Of a stretch of 64,000 bases of DNA, positions 35,845 to 44,368 are shown piece by piece. The position numbers and the translations under genes are program-made. Source of the DNA: Sphingorhabdus sp. (lineage in GTDB: Bacteria > Pseudomonadota > Alphaproteobacteria > Sphingomonadales > Sphingomonadaceae). The notes beneath the pieces are model-generated. The model saw only the letters and a program-made list of their open reading frames with translations, did no database searches and was not told the DNA's origin. The stretch lies in assembly GCA_028279555.1 (NCBI GenBank), contig JANQNO010000010.1:115171-179170 (forward strand). Reading direction: 5' to 3'. Numbering within the stretch: position 1 is the first letter of the stretch; every line of letters starts with the position of its first letter.

Positions 35845-36455
35845 CGCCAGTTATCAAGCCCATTATCCTTGCTTCGCAAAGTGCTGGCCGCCGCGAGTTG
35901 CTGGCGAAAGCGGGGCTGACATTCACGGCGGTGGCAGCGCATATTGACGAAGAGGCTATTCGTGACGGGCTGGCGGCGCGGCGGGCCAAAGCGCGCGACA
36001 TTGCCGATGCCCTGGCCGAAGCCAAGGCGCTCAAAATCTCGCGCAAAAATCCCGGCGCGCTGGTGATAGGCTCCGATCAGCTACTCATTGCGCCCGATGG
36101 CGACATATTCTCGAAGGCAGCGAGCAAAGAGGAAGCAGAGATTCAGATTGCCCGACTGGCAGGCCGAGTGCACAAACTCGTCAGCGCTGTTGTCGTCTGC
36201 GAGGGCGGTAAAGCGGTCTGGCGGATCGTCGATCAGGCGCGGCTGACGATGCGGGCCATGACTGCCGAGGAGATTATTGGATATGTCGCCAGCCATTGGG
36301 ATAAAATCCGCCACTGCGCCGGCTGCTATCGCATCGAGGCCGAAGGTGCTGCGCTGTTCGAAAAAATCGAAGGCGCGAAGAACACGATTGTCGGCATGCC
36401 GATGGAGCCGCTGCTGGAATATCTCACCTTGCGCGGGTATGAGCGCGCGGCATGA
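35841..36455 (+). CDS. maf: Maf-family nucleotide pyrophosphatase
   Basis: A 204-residue Maf/YceF protein, a pyrophosphatase for modified or canonical nucleotides that helps keep pools clean. Motifs: ILASQSAGRRELLAKAG at the N-terminus and VIGSDQLLI with the catalytic Asp. The C-terminal GMPMEPLLEYL is typical. It overlaps ppsR and aroE by 4 bases each. The exact nucleotide preference cannot be read. Confidence 0.94.
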   Translation: MTPVIKPIILASQSAGRRELLAKAGLTFTAVAAHIDEEAIRDGLAARRAKARDIADALAEAKALKISRKNPGALVIGSDQLLIAPDGDIFSKAASKEEAEIQIARLAGRVHKLVSAVVVCEGGKAVWRIVDQARLTMRAMTAEEIIGYVASHWDKIRHCAGCYRIEAEGAALFEKIEGAKNTIVGMPMEPLLEYLTLRGYERAA

Positions 36456-37270
36456 GTGACCAGCGGCCCTATGCCGAGGTGATCGGCGACCCCATCGCCC
36501 ATTCGCAATCGCCGCTGATTCACAATTTCTGGCTTGGCAAGCTGGGAATCGACGCCGAATATCGCGCCCGGCATGTTGCACCGGACAATCTGAGGGACTA
36601 TTTCCTTGAGCGCAGCAAAGATGCCAATTGGCGCGGCTGCAATATTACCCTTCCCCACAAGGTTGCAGCGCTTGATCATGCCGCAGATCCTGGCGGGGTA
36701 CGCGGCAGCATCGGGGCAGCCAATACGGTGATCCGCGGCGAGGACGGAAAACTGATGGCAACCAATACCGATGCGGGCGGGTTTCTGCTGCCGATCATGC
36801 ATCTGCCGCTTGCCGGCAAACATGCCATCGTCATCGGCTCCGGCGGCGCAGTGCGCGCTATTCTCTATGCACTTGGCCAGGCGGGTATCGCCTCGGTGAC
36901 GCTGCTTGCGCGCAATGGCCTGAAAGCCGCCGGACTCATTGCTCAAGCTGGCCTGAAAGGCGATGTCCTTCCAATGGATTCAGAGCTACCGCCTGCTGCA
37001 TTGCTGGTCAACGGCACGCCGCTGGGGATGACGGGGCAACCGCCTCTCGAGATCGATCTGGCACCACTCGGCGATGACGCGATTGTCTATGACATTGTAT
37101 ACACACCGGTTGAAACCGAGCTGCTCAAATCGGCGCGTGCGCGCAATCTGATGGCCATCGATGGGCTCGGCATGCTGATTGGTCAGGCCGCGCTGGCTTT
37201 CGAGCTGTTTTTCGGAAGCCAACCACCCGAAGGGCATGATGACGAACTGCGCGAAAGATTGATGGTATGA
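36452..37270 (+). CDS. aroE: Shikimate dehydrogenase
   Basis: A 272-residue NADPH enzyme that reduces 3-dehydroshikimate. Shikimate-binding residues are in IAHSQSPLIHN, NITLPHK (catalytic Lys) and ATNTDAGG (catalytic Asp); the NADP site is VIGSGGAVRAIL. The late GLGMLIGQAALAFELFFG is conserved. It overlaps maf and coaE by 4 bases each. Confidence 0.97.
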   Translation: MSDQRPYAEVIGDPIAHSQSPLIHNFWLGKLGIDAEYRARHVAPDNLRDYFLERSKDANWRGCNITLPHKVAALDHAADPGGVRGSIGAANTVIRGEDGKLMATNTDAGGFLLPIMHLPLAGKHAIVIGSGGAVRAILYALGQAGIASVTLLARNGLKAAGLIAQAGLKGDVLPMDSELPPAALLVNGTPLGMTGQPPLEIDLAPLGDDAIVYDIVYTPVETELLKSARARNLMAIDGLGMLIGQAALAFELFFGSQPPEGHDDELRERLMV

Positions 37271-37893
37271 CTGACGGGAAGCCAAGCCGGCCACATATCA
37301 TCGGACTGACCGGTTCGATAGGCATGGGCAAATCGACCGTTGCGCAAATGTTCGTTGATGAGGGCATTGCGCTGTTTGACGCCGATGCCGAGGTGCACCG
37401 CCTGCAGGCAGCCGGGGGCGTTCTGGTCGATGAAATCGAGGCCGAATTCCCCGGCACGACGGGCCCGGACGGTGTCGACCGCAAGGCGCTTGGGGCTCTG
37501 GTGCTCGGGGATCGCGACCGGTTGGCGCGGCTCGAGGCGATTATCCATCCGGCGGTGGCTCGCGCGCGCATGACCTTTCTCGAATCGCATGCCTCCGACG
37601 ATATCATCCTGTTCGACATACCGTTGCTGTTCGAAAAGGGAGGCGCTGAAGCGGTCGACAGTATTGTTGTTGTATCTGCGCCAGCCGAGCAGCAGCGGGA
37701 GAGGGTTTTGGAGCGCCCGGATATGGATGAAAGCCGTTTCGAGTCGATTCTGGCGCTCCAGATGCCCGATGCGGAAAAGCGCGCACGCGCCGATTATGTT
37801 ATCGAAAATGGCGGAAGTCTGGAAGAAACACGCCGACAGGTGCGGAAACTGGTCAAAGAGTTGCGCACCGCCCTTGCCAAGCCTGAATATTAG
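37267..37893 (+). CDS. coaE: Dephospho-CoA kinase
   Basis: A 208-residue kinase for the last step of CoA synthesis. Walker A is GLTGSIGMGKSTVAQMF, DADAEVHRLQ follows, then IPLLFEKGG and the Arg-rich lid (RPDMDESRFESIL). It overlaps aroE by 4 bases and ends 18 bases before dnaQ. Confidence 0.97.
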   Translation: MTDGKPSRPHIIGLTGSIGMGKSTVAQMFVDEGIALFDADAEVHRLQAAGGVLVDEIEAEFPGTTGPDGVDRKALGALVLGDRDRLARLEAIIHPAVARARMTFLESHASDDIILFDIPLLFEKGGAEAVDSIVVVSAPAEQQRERVLERPDMDESRFESILALQMPDAEKRARADYVIENGGSLEETRRQVRKLVKELRTALAKPEY

Positions 37894-37911
37894 TCCAATA
37901 TCACATTCAAG

Positions 37912-38613
37912 ATGCGGGAAATAATTTTCGATACGGAAACCACCGGCTTCGATCACCAGGGCGAGGACCGTATGGTGGAGATAGGCTGTATCGAAATGGT
38001 CAACCGGATCATGACCGGCCAGACCTTTCATTGCTATTTCAACCCGCAGCGACCGATGCCGGAGGCTGCCCAGCAGGTGCATGGTCTTTCCGACACTTTT
38101 CTCTCTGACAAACCGCTTTTTAAAAGCAAGGCGAGCGGACTCCTGGAATTTCTGGCCGATAGCCCTCTCGTGGCCCACAATGCCGCTTTTGATTTTGGCT
38201 TCCTCAATCGAGAGCTGGAGCGCTGCCAGGAGCAACCGGTTTCGCTGGACCGGATGGTCGATACGGTGGCGTTGGCGCGCGTCAAGCATCCGGGCGCGAA
38301 GCTATCGCTCGATGCGCTTTGCACACGCTACGGGATCGATCGGTCTCACCGGGTGAAGCATGGCGCGCTGCTCGATGCGGAGCTGCTCGCGCATGTCTAT
38401 ATCGAGCTGACCGGTGGCCGGCAGATCGGTCTGGGTTTGGCCAGCGAAAAAGAGGAAGCGCCGCCGGAAACAGCATCAACTGACGAAGATAGAGAGAAGC
38501 GACCTTTTCGAGAGGCGCGTCCGCATAGCGCCAGCGCCGAGGAACTGGCGCGTCATGCGGCGTTTGTCGATTCGATTGAAGATCCCATATGGAAAGCTGG
38601 CGCGGCCGATTGA
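37912..38613 (+). CDS. dnaQ: DNA polymerase III epsilon subunit (3'-5' exonuclease)
   Basis: A 233-residue DEDDh proofreading exonuclease. Exo I is IIFDTETTGFD (D7, E9), Exo II is VAHNAAFDFGFL, and Exo III is RVKHGALLDAELLAHVY with the catalytic His and Asp. The charged C-terminal tail would bind the polymerase alpha subunit. It closes the ppsR-maf-aroE-coaE-dnaQ block. Confidence 0.96.
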   Translation: MREIIFDTETTGFDHQGEDRMVEIGCIEMVNRIMTGQTFHCYFNPQRPMPEAAQQVHGLSDTFLSDKPLFKSKASGLLEFLADSPLVAHNAAFDFGFLNRELERCQEQPVSLDRMVDTVALARVKHPGAKLSLDALCTRYGIDRSHRVKHGALLDAELLAHVYIELTGGRQIGLGLASEKEEAPPETASTDEDREKRPFREARPHSASAEELARHAAFVDSIEDPIWKAGAAD

Positions 38614-38655
38614 GGGCATGCCTGGCATTCCAGATAAGAATAGAGGAGAGCAAGC

Positions 38656-39225
38656 ATGGATATCAGGGTATCTGGACATCAGGTGGAAACCGGTGCGGCC
38701 TTGCAATCGCATGTTGAGGCCCGGCTGTCCGCGATTGCCGACAAATATTTCTCCAAAGCTATTTCAGCGCATGCAACATTCGGACGCGCGCCGCATGATG
38801 GCTTTAGCTGCGATATCATGGCGCATGTCATGCAGGGACTTGTGCTGAAAGGGCGCGGCGAAGCAAAGGATGCGCATGCCGCTTTTGATCAGGCCGCCGA
38901 CCGTATTGAAAAGCAGCTGCGCCGCTATATGCGCCGCCTTCAGGACCGGCATAGCCAGGCGGCCTTTGCCATGAAGCAGGAAGAAGCTGCCTATACGGTG
39001 CTGGATACCGGCGATGGCGACAATGAAGCGCCCGATGCGCCGCCGATCGTGGCGGAAACCAGGGCCGATATCCCCGAGAGCAGCGTGTCGGATGCAGTGA
39101 TGATCATGGATTTGCGCAATACTAGCGCACTCCTGTTCAAAAATACTGGAACTGGCGTGCATAATATGGTTTACCGCCGCGAAGATGGCACGATCGGATG
39201 GGTTGAACCGAAATCCGCATCCTAG
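38656..39225 (+). CDS. hpf: Ribosome hibernation promoting factor, long form
   Basis: A 189-residue long HPF. The N-terminal S30AE/YfiA domain (MDIRVSGHQVETGAALQSHV ...) covers about residues 1-100; the C-terminal dimerisation domain begins near SDAVMIMDLRNTSALLFKN and ends DGTIGWVEPK. It makes 100S ribosome dimers in stationary phase. GGAG lies 8-9 bases before the ATG. ptsN follows, a common alphaproteobacterial pair. Confidence 0.96.
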   Translation: MDIRVSGHQVETGAALQSHVEARLSAIADKYFSKAISAHATFGRAPHDGFSCDIMAHVMQGLVLKGRGEAKDAHAAFDQAADRIEKQLRRYMRRLQDRHSQAAFAMKQEEAAYTVLDTGDGDNEAPDAPPIVAETRADIPESSVSDAVMIMDLRNTSALLFKNTGTGVHNMVYRREDGTIGWVEPKSAS

Positions 39226-39307
39226 AACTCGGCCATGTTCGGAAATTTGTTAATTTGAAATCAGATATTTGGGGCTGCTGGTTTCCCCGCCAGCGGCGAT
39301 TCGGGAC

Positions 39308-39775
39308 ATGATTCGCATTTCAACACGGCTGGACGAAGCCGCTATAGTCGCAAATGGTCGCTGCGCCGACAAGGCCGCTATTCTCAAACAAATCGCGTCG
39401 CTGGCCGCAAAATGTTACGGCCTGGATGCCACGCGCTTGCTGGAAGGACTGGAAGAGCGCGAACGGCTCGGTGCGACAGGATTTGGCGGTGGCACTGCCA
39501 TTCCTCATTGCAAATATGATGCGATCGAGCGGCCACTGGGCATTTTCCTGCGGCTTGAAAGGGCTGTGGATTTCGGAGCGGTCGATGATGGTCAGGTGGA
39601 TCTCGTCTTTGCATTGATTTCGCCAGCGCATGATGGCGCGGCGCATTTGCGCGCGCTTGCGGAGGTTTCGCGGATGTTTCGCGACGAAAGGAGCTGCGCG
39701 CAGCTGCGCGGCGCCGCCGACTCCTCTGCACTCTACGCACTTATGTCTTATGATGAAGAGCGCGACGCGGCCTGA
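39308..39775 (+). CDS. ptsN: Nitrogen-regulatory phosphotransferase EIIA(Ntr)
   Basis: A 155-residue PTS IIA protein whose phosphorylated residue is H67 in GGTAIPHCKYDAI. The segment LVFALISPAHDGAAHLRALAEVSRMF is typical. It relays phosphate from PtsP/NPr and regulates potassium transport and the stringent response in related bacteria. ATG 39308 is the family start; a TTG at 39269 is also open. Confidence 0.95.
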   Translation: MIRISTRLDEAAIVANGRCADKAAILKQIASLAAKCYGLDATRLLEGLEERERLGATGFGGGTAIPHCKYDAIERPLGIFLRLERAVDFGAVDDGQVDLVFALISPAHDGAAHLRALAEVSRMFRDERSCAQLRGAADSSALYALMSYDEERDAA

Positions 39776-39783
39776 TCTGCGGC

Positions 39784-40128
39784 ATGATTGAGCCGCGACT
39801 GGCCTCTGAAATGCAAATATCGGCATTTCGCCGTCTTGCCGAAGAATCGGGCGGATTCGCGACAATTTTACGCAAGGGCGATCCGGTTTCGGGCGCAATC
39901 CTGCTAATTGCGCGGATTCGCGGTGGCGAGGCGGCGATTTATGAACGTTTTCCGACGCTCGATGGTGGTTCGCAATGGCAGCGAATCCCGCAGAAAACTG
40001 AGGATTCCGAAGGTGAAATATCCCGCTATCTGGACCGCCGTGTAGAGCGCGATACCGACTTGTGGTTAATCGAACTGGATGTCGCAGACGACAAACGGTT
40101 GGCCGCGATTGTTACAAAGCAGGCTTGA
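39784..40128 (+). CDS. DUF1491 family protein
   Basis: A 114-residue soluble protein with the DUF1491 pattern: MQISAFRRLAEESGGFATILRKGDPVSGAI at the start and ERDTDLWLIELDVADDKRL near the end. The family is confined largely to alphaproteobacteria and has no known function. It starts 8 bases after ptsN and is probably in the same transcript. Confidence 0.9.
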   Translation: MIEPRLASEMQISAFRRLAEESGGFATILRKGDPVSGAILLIARIRGGEAAIYERFPTLDGGSQWQRIPQKTEDSEGEISRYLDRRVERDTDLWLIELDVADDKRLAAIVTKQA

Positions 40129-40292
40129 CTTTGCTGCGCTGCACAATAAATGGGCGGCAACAGAAAGCGAAGGTTGCCGTTAACGGGTTACAAATGGGGT
40201 GTCCGGGTAAACACGCAAGTCGGAAGTGATTGAAAAAGAGATTGTTTATCGAAATTTTCTTTGAATTCATGGCCGCATAAATTTCAGAATCG

Positions 40293-41021
40293 ATGTTTAA
40301 ATTTACCAAGACCGCCTCTGCTGCGGTCCTCCTCTTTGCGATAGGATCCAGCGCAATCGTTGCAGGTCCTGGCTTTGCCGCCGGTGATGGCGCGACCGAA
40401 AGCGCCGTCGATGCCGGATTGATCCGCGTCGATGAAGCTGTGCTTCAGGCAGATGCCGAGGCGCTGAAGCTTGCCAGGCAGGATGACATGCAGCCTGCGC
40501 TGGGCCGCGATGGCGATGTCGTTTTTCGTCCCGGTACCGGTGACTTTGTGCAGCCGATGCCCGAACCGGAGCCGGAAGCTCAAAGCCAGTCTGAAATACC
40601 AACCAACGCGTCCTCGCTGCGCGAGCTTGTGAGGTTGCAGGATCCCAATGTAGAGCTCGACAGACAAGCGCACTGCCTCGCCGGTACGGTTTATTTCGAA
40701 TCGAAAGGCGAATCGCTTGCGGGTCAGTTAGCCGTTGCGCGCGTTGTTCTCGCGCGGGTAAAATCCAAGCGCTTCCCCAACAGCATTTGCGGCGTTGTCT
40801 ATCAGAAGAGCCAGTTCTCCTTCATCCGCCGGGGCAAAATGCCGCGCATTAACAAGGGCCATCGGCATTGGCGCAATGCCAAGGCAATTGCGCAGATCGC
40901 GCTCGCCGATGCCTGGAAAAGCCCGATGGAAGGCGCGCTCTTCTTCCATGCCAAATATGTGAACCCCAAATGGCGGCTCACGCGCATGGGCAGCGTAGGC
41001 TTGCACATCTTCTACCGGTGA
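40293..41021 (+). CDS. Cell wall hydrolase, SleB/Hydrolase_2 family, exported
   Basis: A 242-residue exported protein: signal peptide (MFKFTKTASAAVLLFAIGSS ... GPGFAAG), a low-complexity Pro/Glu spacer and a C-terminal SleB-type domain with CLAGTVYFESKGESLAGQL (catalytic Glu in YFES) and SQFSFIRRGKMPRI. It is expected to cut peptidoglycan glycan strands or cross-links. The 164-bp gap upstream holds no supported gene. A terminator follows. Confidence 0.92.
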   Translation: MFKFTKTASAAVLLFAIGSSAIVAGPGFAAGDGATESAVDAGLIRVDEAVLQADAEALKLARQDDMQPALGRDGDVVFRPGTGDFVQPMPEPEPEAQSQSEIPTNASSLRELVRLQDPNVELDRQAHCLAGTVYFESKGESLAGQLAVARVVLARVKSKRFPNSICGVVYQKSQFSFIRRGKMPRINKGHRHWRNAKAIAQIALADAWKSPMEGALFFHAKYVNPKWRLTRMGSVGLHIFYR

Positions 41022-41045
41022 TTTGGCCGGACATTGTTGAAAGAT

Positions 41046-41073
41046 AAGGGCCCCGCAAAGGGGCCTTTATTTT
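41046..41073 (+). terminator. Rho-independent terminator after the cell wall hydrolase gene
   Basis: AAGGGCCCC-GCAAA-GGGGCCTTT stem-loop (one G-T wobble) followed by a T-rich run. Its end touches the LexA box of mmcB. Confidence 0.88.
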
Positions 41074-41088
41074 GTTCGCTTTTCGTTC
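41074..41088 (+). promoter_or_regulatory. LexA (SOS) box upstream of mmcB
   Basis: GTTC-GCTTTTC-GTTC fits the alphaproteobacterial LexA consensus GTTC-N7-GTTC exactly and ends 12 bases before the mmcB start codon. Confidence 0.88.
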
Positions 41089-41100
41089 TAATGCGGGCAG

Positions 41101-41580
41101 ATGACGGTTTCTTCTCCGATCGAATCGAAGATCTGCGCGGCCGACGTGGTGCGCGGCGTCTCGCGGCTATTCCTTCGCAACGACATTGTGGTGCAGCCCG
41201 AAGTCTCGCTGCGCAATCACCGGCGCACCGACTTGATGGGGCTTAACGCGAAGGGCGAAATCGTCATTGTGGAAATAAAATGTTCGCGCGCCGACCTTCT
41301 GGGCGATCAGAAATGGACCGAGTATCTAGAATATTGCGATCACTTTTTCTGGGCGGTTCCTGCCGGATTCGATATCGGCCCGCTCTCGGGCGAAGCCTTC
41401 ATGCCCGAACAAACCGGGCTGATCGTTGCCGATGCTTATGATGCAGAAATTGCCCGGCCCGCTCCGCTTCAGCCGATTGCGCCGGCGCGGCGCAAGAAAG
41501 AAGCCGAGAGGCTGGCACGCATCGCCATGCGCCGGATGATGGCGGCAGCCGACCCGGATTATGGCCATCCGGCCAACTAA
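41101..41580 (+). CDS. mmcB: MmcB family DNA repair protein
   Basis: A 159-residue protein of the family named in Caulobacter for mitomycin C resistance. A PD-(D/E)xK-type nuclease core is visible: RRTDLMGLN (D44), then VIVEIKCSRADLLGDQKW (E58, K60). The C-terminal tail is helical and basic. The exact LexA box just upstream supports SOS control, as in Caulobacter. It is convergent with the DUF3604 gene. Confidence 0.93.
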   Translation: MTVSSPIESKICAADVVRGVSRLFLRNDIVVQPEVSLRNHRRTDLMGLNAKGEIVIVEIKCSRADLLGDQKWTEYLEYCDHFFWAVPAGFDIGPLSGEAFMPEQTGLIVADAYDAEIARPAPLQPIAPARRKKEAERLARIAMRRMMAAADPDYGHPAN

Positions 41581-41586
41581 TCCTGG

Positions 41587-43473
41587 CTAGCCCTTGGGCG
41601 TGTACCAGATGGGGGAACTGTAAGCGCGCTCCTGCTGTATCTTGATGACATCGTCGGGCAGGGTGAAGCCAAATCTCAGCGCATCATAGACTGGCCAGGT
41701 CGGGGTGGGGATCTCGAGCACGCGCACATAATAGAAGGCATTCTGCGCTGCGTCGAAAGCAGGGTCTTGCCAGAAAGTGACCAGTTCAGCAGCGCCAATG
41801 CTGTTTTCCCAGCTTCCCTTCGCCAGATCGACCGTATTGCCCACCGCCGGAATCTTCCCTGACGCGTCAGCCTTGCGCTGGTCAGGATCGGACCAAGCCA
41901 CATTATAGACCTTCTCCTGCGTCTCGCCGCTGCTGTCGATCCAGCCCTTGACGATCTGAACCCTGTCGAGATTGGCACTTTCTGGATCCATCAGGGCGGA
42001 GATCAGGAAAGTCGGGGTTGCGCCGGAATCGCCGGATAGATCGCCGCCCATCGGCACGCCTTTTTCATAGCCCGCCGCGACCAGACCATCGCCGGCATCT
42101 TCTTCGGTAAAGTCAAAGCTGCCGAAAAAGCGCACGCTCATCCGCGGCCCGGTGGTGGCATAGACCTCGCGGCGCTTGAATGCGTCGAAAATTGCCTCGC
42201 GCGTATTTGATGTGGCCCAAACCCCGGCATAGCCCGAGGCCAGATAGTGCCATCCCATACGGTCGCCGCGGGTGCCGAGATTTTGCGGCTGCAAGGCCCG
42301 CTCCTTGTTTGCAGGCTCGACAGCAGAGTGTTTTCCAAAGAAATTATCCTCATCGCTTGTGGCCAGCGACGTATGGCTGTCGGTCGAACCGATCATCCCA
42401 AACTTATAAGGGTTGGCACCGAGCTTCCTCTCAAGCTCCAGGCCGCGCTTCAATGCTTCGCGGGCATAATTGCCGGCCTGGCTTTCATTCGACATTTGGC
42501 CGTTGCAGCTCAAATTGCATTTGTCCCAGCCGGCGACACCGAAGCTTGCAAATTCGTCATTGGGAGACAAGAAGGGATGCGCTTCGCTGTCACCCTTGAT
42601 CTGCGTCACTTCGACCACAGGCTCATATTTTGCACGGGTCTCGATATAGGCCTTGTCGATCGGGCTGCCGTCGAATTTGCTCATCGCAAACATGCGGCCA
42701 TTGGACACATTGCTGTTATGCGGCATGGCCAGAACCTGGCCGCCGGTATCCTTTTCATATTTGGCCATCCAGTTCCACAGATCCTCCGGATTAAGCGATG
42801 CCGTGGATGGGAAGGGAATGATCGTATCGGTTTTGTCTGCGCCATCGCGAAACATGACGACGCGGTGCAGATTGTCGCCATTCACCATCGGGGTATATTC
42901 GAAGCCCACAAAGGCAGTGAATTTTCCAGGATCGTTGTAGCGATCCATCAATGCGCCGTGATCGGTCCAGATGCCCTCGATGCGTTCGCGCTGGCGTTCG
43001 GGATCGGTAATCGATTCGGGGAGCGTGCCCTTTGCGGCCCCTTCGATCAGCTCGGCTGTAACGCGCAGCGACCCTTCCTCGCTTTCATGCATCATGTCAT
43101 ACCAGCGCAGCAGGAATTCGTCGCCCATAAGCGCGATGCGCGGCGCGTTGAACAGCTCTTTTGTCGCGCCCATGGCGGCAGCATGATCGGAGATTACCAG
43201 AAAATCGAGCGGCCGTTTGAGCTGCGCCTCGACGCCCTTGGTCGATGTTACCTTTTCGCCGCGGGCGAAGCGGACCGCCTCTTCCGCACCCAGCCGGTTG
43301 CCAAATCCGAATGCATCGATGCTGATATCGGTATGAAGGTGCGTGTCGCCCCAATAGACTTTTTCGGGATATTCGGTGTTGGCGACATCGGAGCCATCGC
43401 CGGAACCGCCGCCATCCTGGCTGCACGCCGCCAATGCGAGCGCCAACAGGCTTGTGCCGATCAATCTACCCAT
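41587..43473 (-). CDS. DUF3604 lipoprotein, PHP-like phosphoesterase
   Basis: A 628-residue exported lipoprotein (lipobox ALAAC). Near the N-terminus YWGDTHLHTDISIDAFGFG, with DTHLHT, is a PHP-type metal site; FLVISDHAAAMG is a second. Later NSNVSNGRMF and GMIGSTDSHTS also bear metal-type histidines. The family is common in marine and aromatic-degrading bacteria, but the substrate is unknown. ATG 43473 with GGGGGA 8-9 bases upstream is preferred over the open frame to 43545. Confidence 0.9.
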   Translation of the reverse strand: MGRLIGTSLLALALAACSQDGGGSGDGSDVANTEYPEKVYWGDTHLHTDISIDAFGFGNRLGAEEAVRFARGEKVTSTKGVEAQLKRPLDFLVISDHAAAMGATKELFNAPRIALMGDEFLLRWYDMMHESEEGSLRVTAELIEGAAKGTLPESITDPERQRERIEGIWTDHGALMDRYNDPGKFTAFVGFEYTPMVNGDNLHRVVMFRDGADKTDTIIPFPSTASLNPEDLWNWMAKYEKDTGGQVLAMPHNSNVSNGRMFAMSKFDGSPIDKAYIETRAKYEPVVEVTQIKGDSEAHPFLSPNDEFASFGVAGWDKCNLSCNGQMSNESQAGNYAREALKRGLELERKLGANPYKFGMIGSTDSHTSLATSDEDNFFGKHSAVEPANKERALQPQNLGTRGDRMGWHYLASGYAGVWATSNTREAIFDAFKRREVYATTGPRMSVRFFGSFDFTEEDAGDGLVAAGYEKGVPMGGDLSGDSGATPTFLISALMDPESANLDRVQIVKGWIDSSGETQEKVYNVAWSDPDQRKADASGKIPAVGNTVDLAKGSWENSIGAAELVTFWQDPAFDAAQNAFYYVRVLEIPTPTWPVYDALRFGFTLPDDVIKIQQERAYSSPIWYTPKG

Positions 43474-43563
43474 CTGTGATTTCCCCCGGTCCACGACTTT
43501 CCCTCCAACGCGCGGAAGATTGCGCCCTGAGAGCCAAAAGGTCAAGCGTGTCGGATTGGCGGG

Positions 43564-44364
43564 TTAACCGACGCTACGGAAAGGGAGCATCATGCTCCAC
43601 CCCAGGCGGGCGGGACGCTCATCCTGGCTATCTGGGAGGCCAATGGGCTGCGTCTCGCGCCCCATCCTCGATATGCGCGTATAGAGGCGAAACAGCCTGT
43701 CCCAAATAGACAGGGCAAATCCGAAATTCGTATCCTGCTCACTGGTGTCGGTGCTGTGATGGACGACATGCATGTCGGGCGTCACGATGATTCGCCGCAC
43801 GATCCTGTCGAGCGATCGGGGAAGCCGAATATTGCTGTGGTTGAACAGCGCATTTGCATTCAGCCATAATTCAAAAGCCAGAGCAATCAGGACCGGCACG
43901 CCTAAAAGAACGACCCAGGCCGACTTGTAGAGCGTCGAGACGATTATTTCGGCCGGATGGAAACGCAGCGCCGATGTCAGATCGAGATGCGTATCGCTGT
44001 GATGGACTTTGTGCATGCGCCAGAGCAGGGGAAGTTTGTGCATGGCGACATGTTGCAGCCAGACGGCAAAATCCAGAAGGACAAAAGCGGCCAAAGCCTC
44101 GGCCCACCATGGCCAATCTGCCCAGTGAAACAGCCCGAACCGGTTTTGGGCGGCCCAGGCTGCAGCCAGCGGGACGACTATCACGAAAGCCAGCAATTGC
44201 CCGGTCACGGCATTCGCCAGAAAGAAGCCGGCATGGGTGGGCCAGCGGTGTCTGCGGTCGGCACCCGTCAAATGCCGCGGGCGAAGCCGCTCGGCCAAGG
44301 CGATGATCAGAAACAGGCCAGCCGGGATGGCAACACCCCACATATTGAGGCCCGATTCCATCAC
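43564..44364 (-). CDS. Sterol desaturase/fatty acid hydroxylase family protein
   Basis: A 266-residue membrane di-iron oxygenase. Histidine boxes are seen in LQHVAMHKLPLLWRMHKVHH and MHVVHHS, plus NHSN; four or five spans surround them. Members hydroxylate or desaturate lipids or carotenoids. It starts 4 bases after the alkene reductase stop and is probably co-transcribed with it. Substrate is open. Confidence 0.93.
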   Translation of the reverse strand: MMESGLNMWGVAIPAGLFLIIALAERLRPRHLTGADRRHRWPTHAGFFLANAVTGQLLAFVIVVPLAAAWAAQNRFGLFHWADWPWWAEALAAFVLLDFAVWLQHVAMHKLPLLWRMHKVHHSDTHLDLTSALRFHPAEIIVSTLYKSAWVVLLGVPVLIALAFELWLNANALFNHSNIRLPRSLDRIVRRIIVTPDMHVVHHSTDTSEQDTNFGFALSIWDRLFRLYTRISRMGRETQPIGLPDSQDERPARLGWSMMLPFRSVG

Positions 44365-44368
44365 CGCC

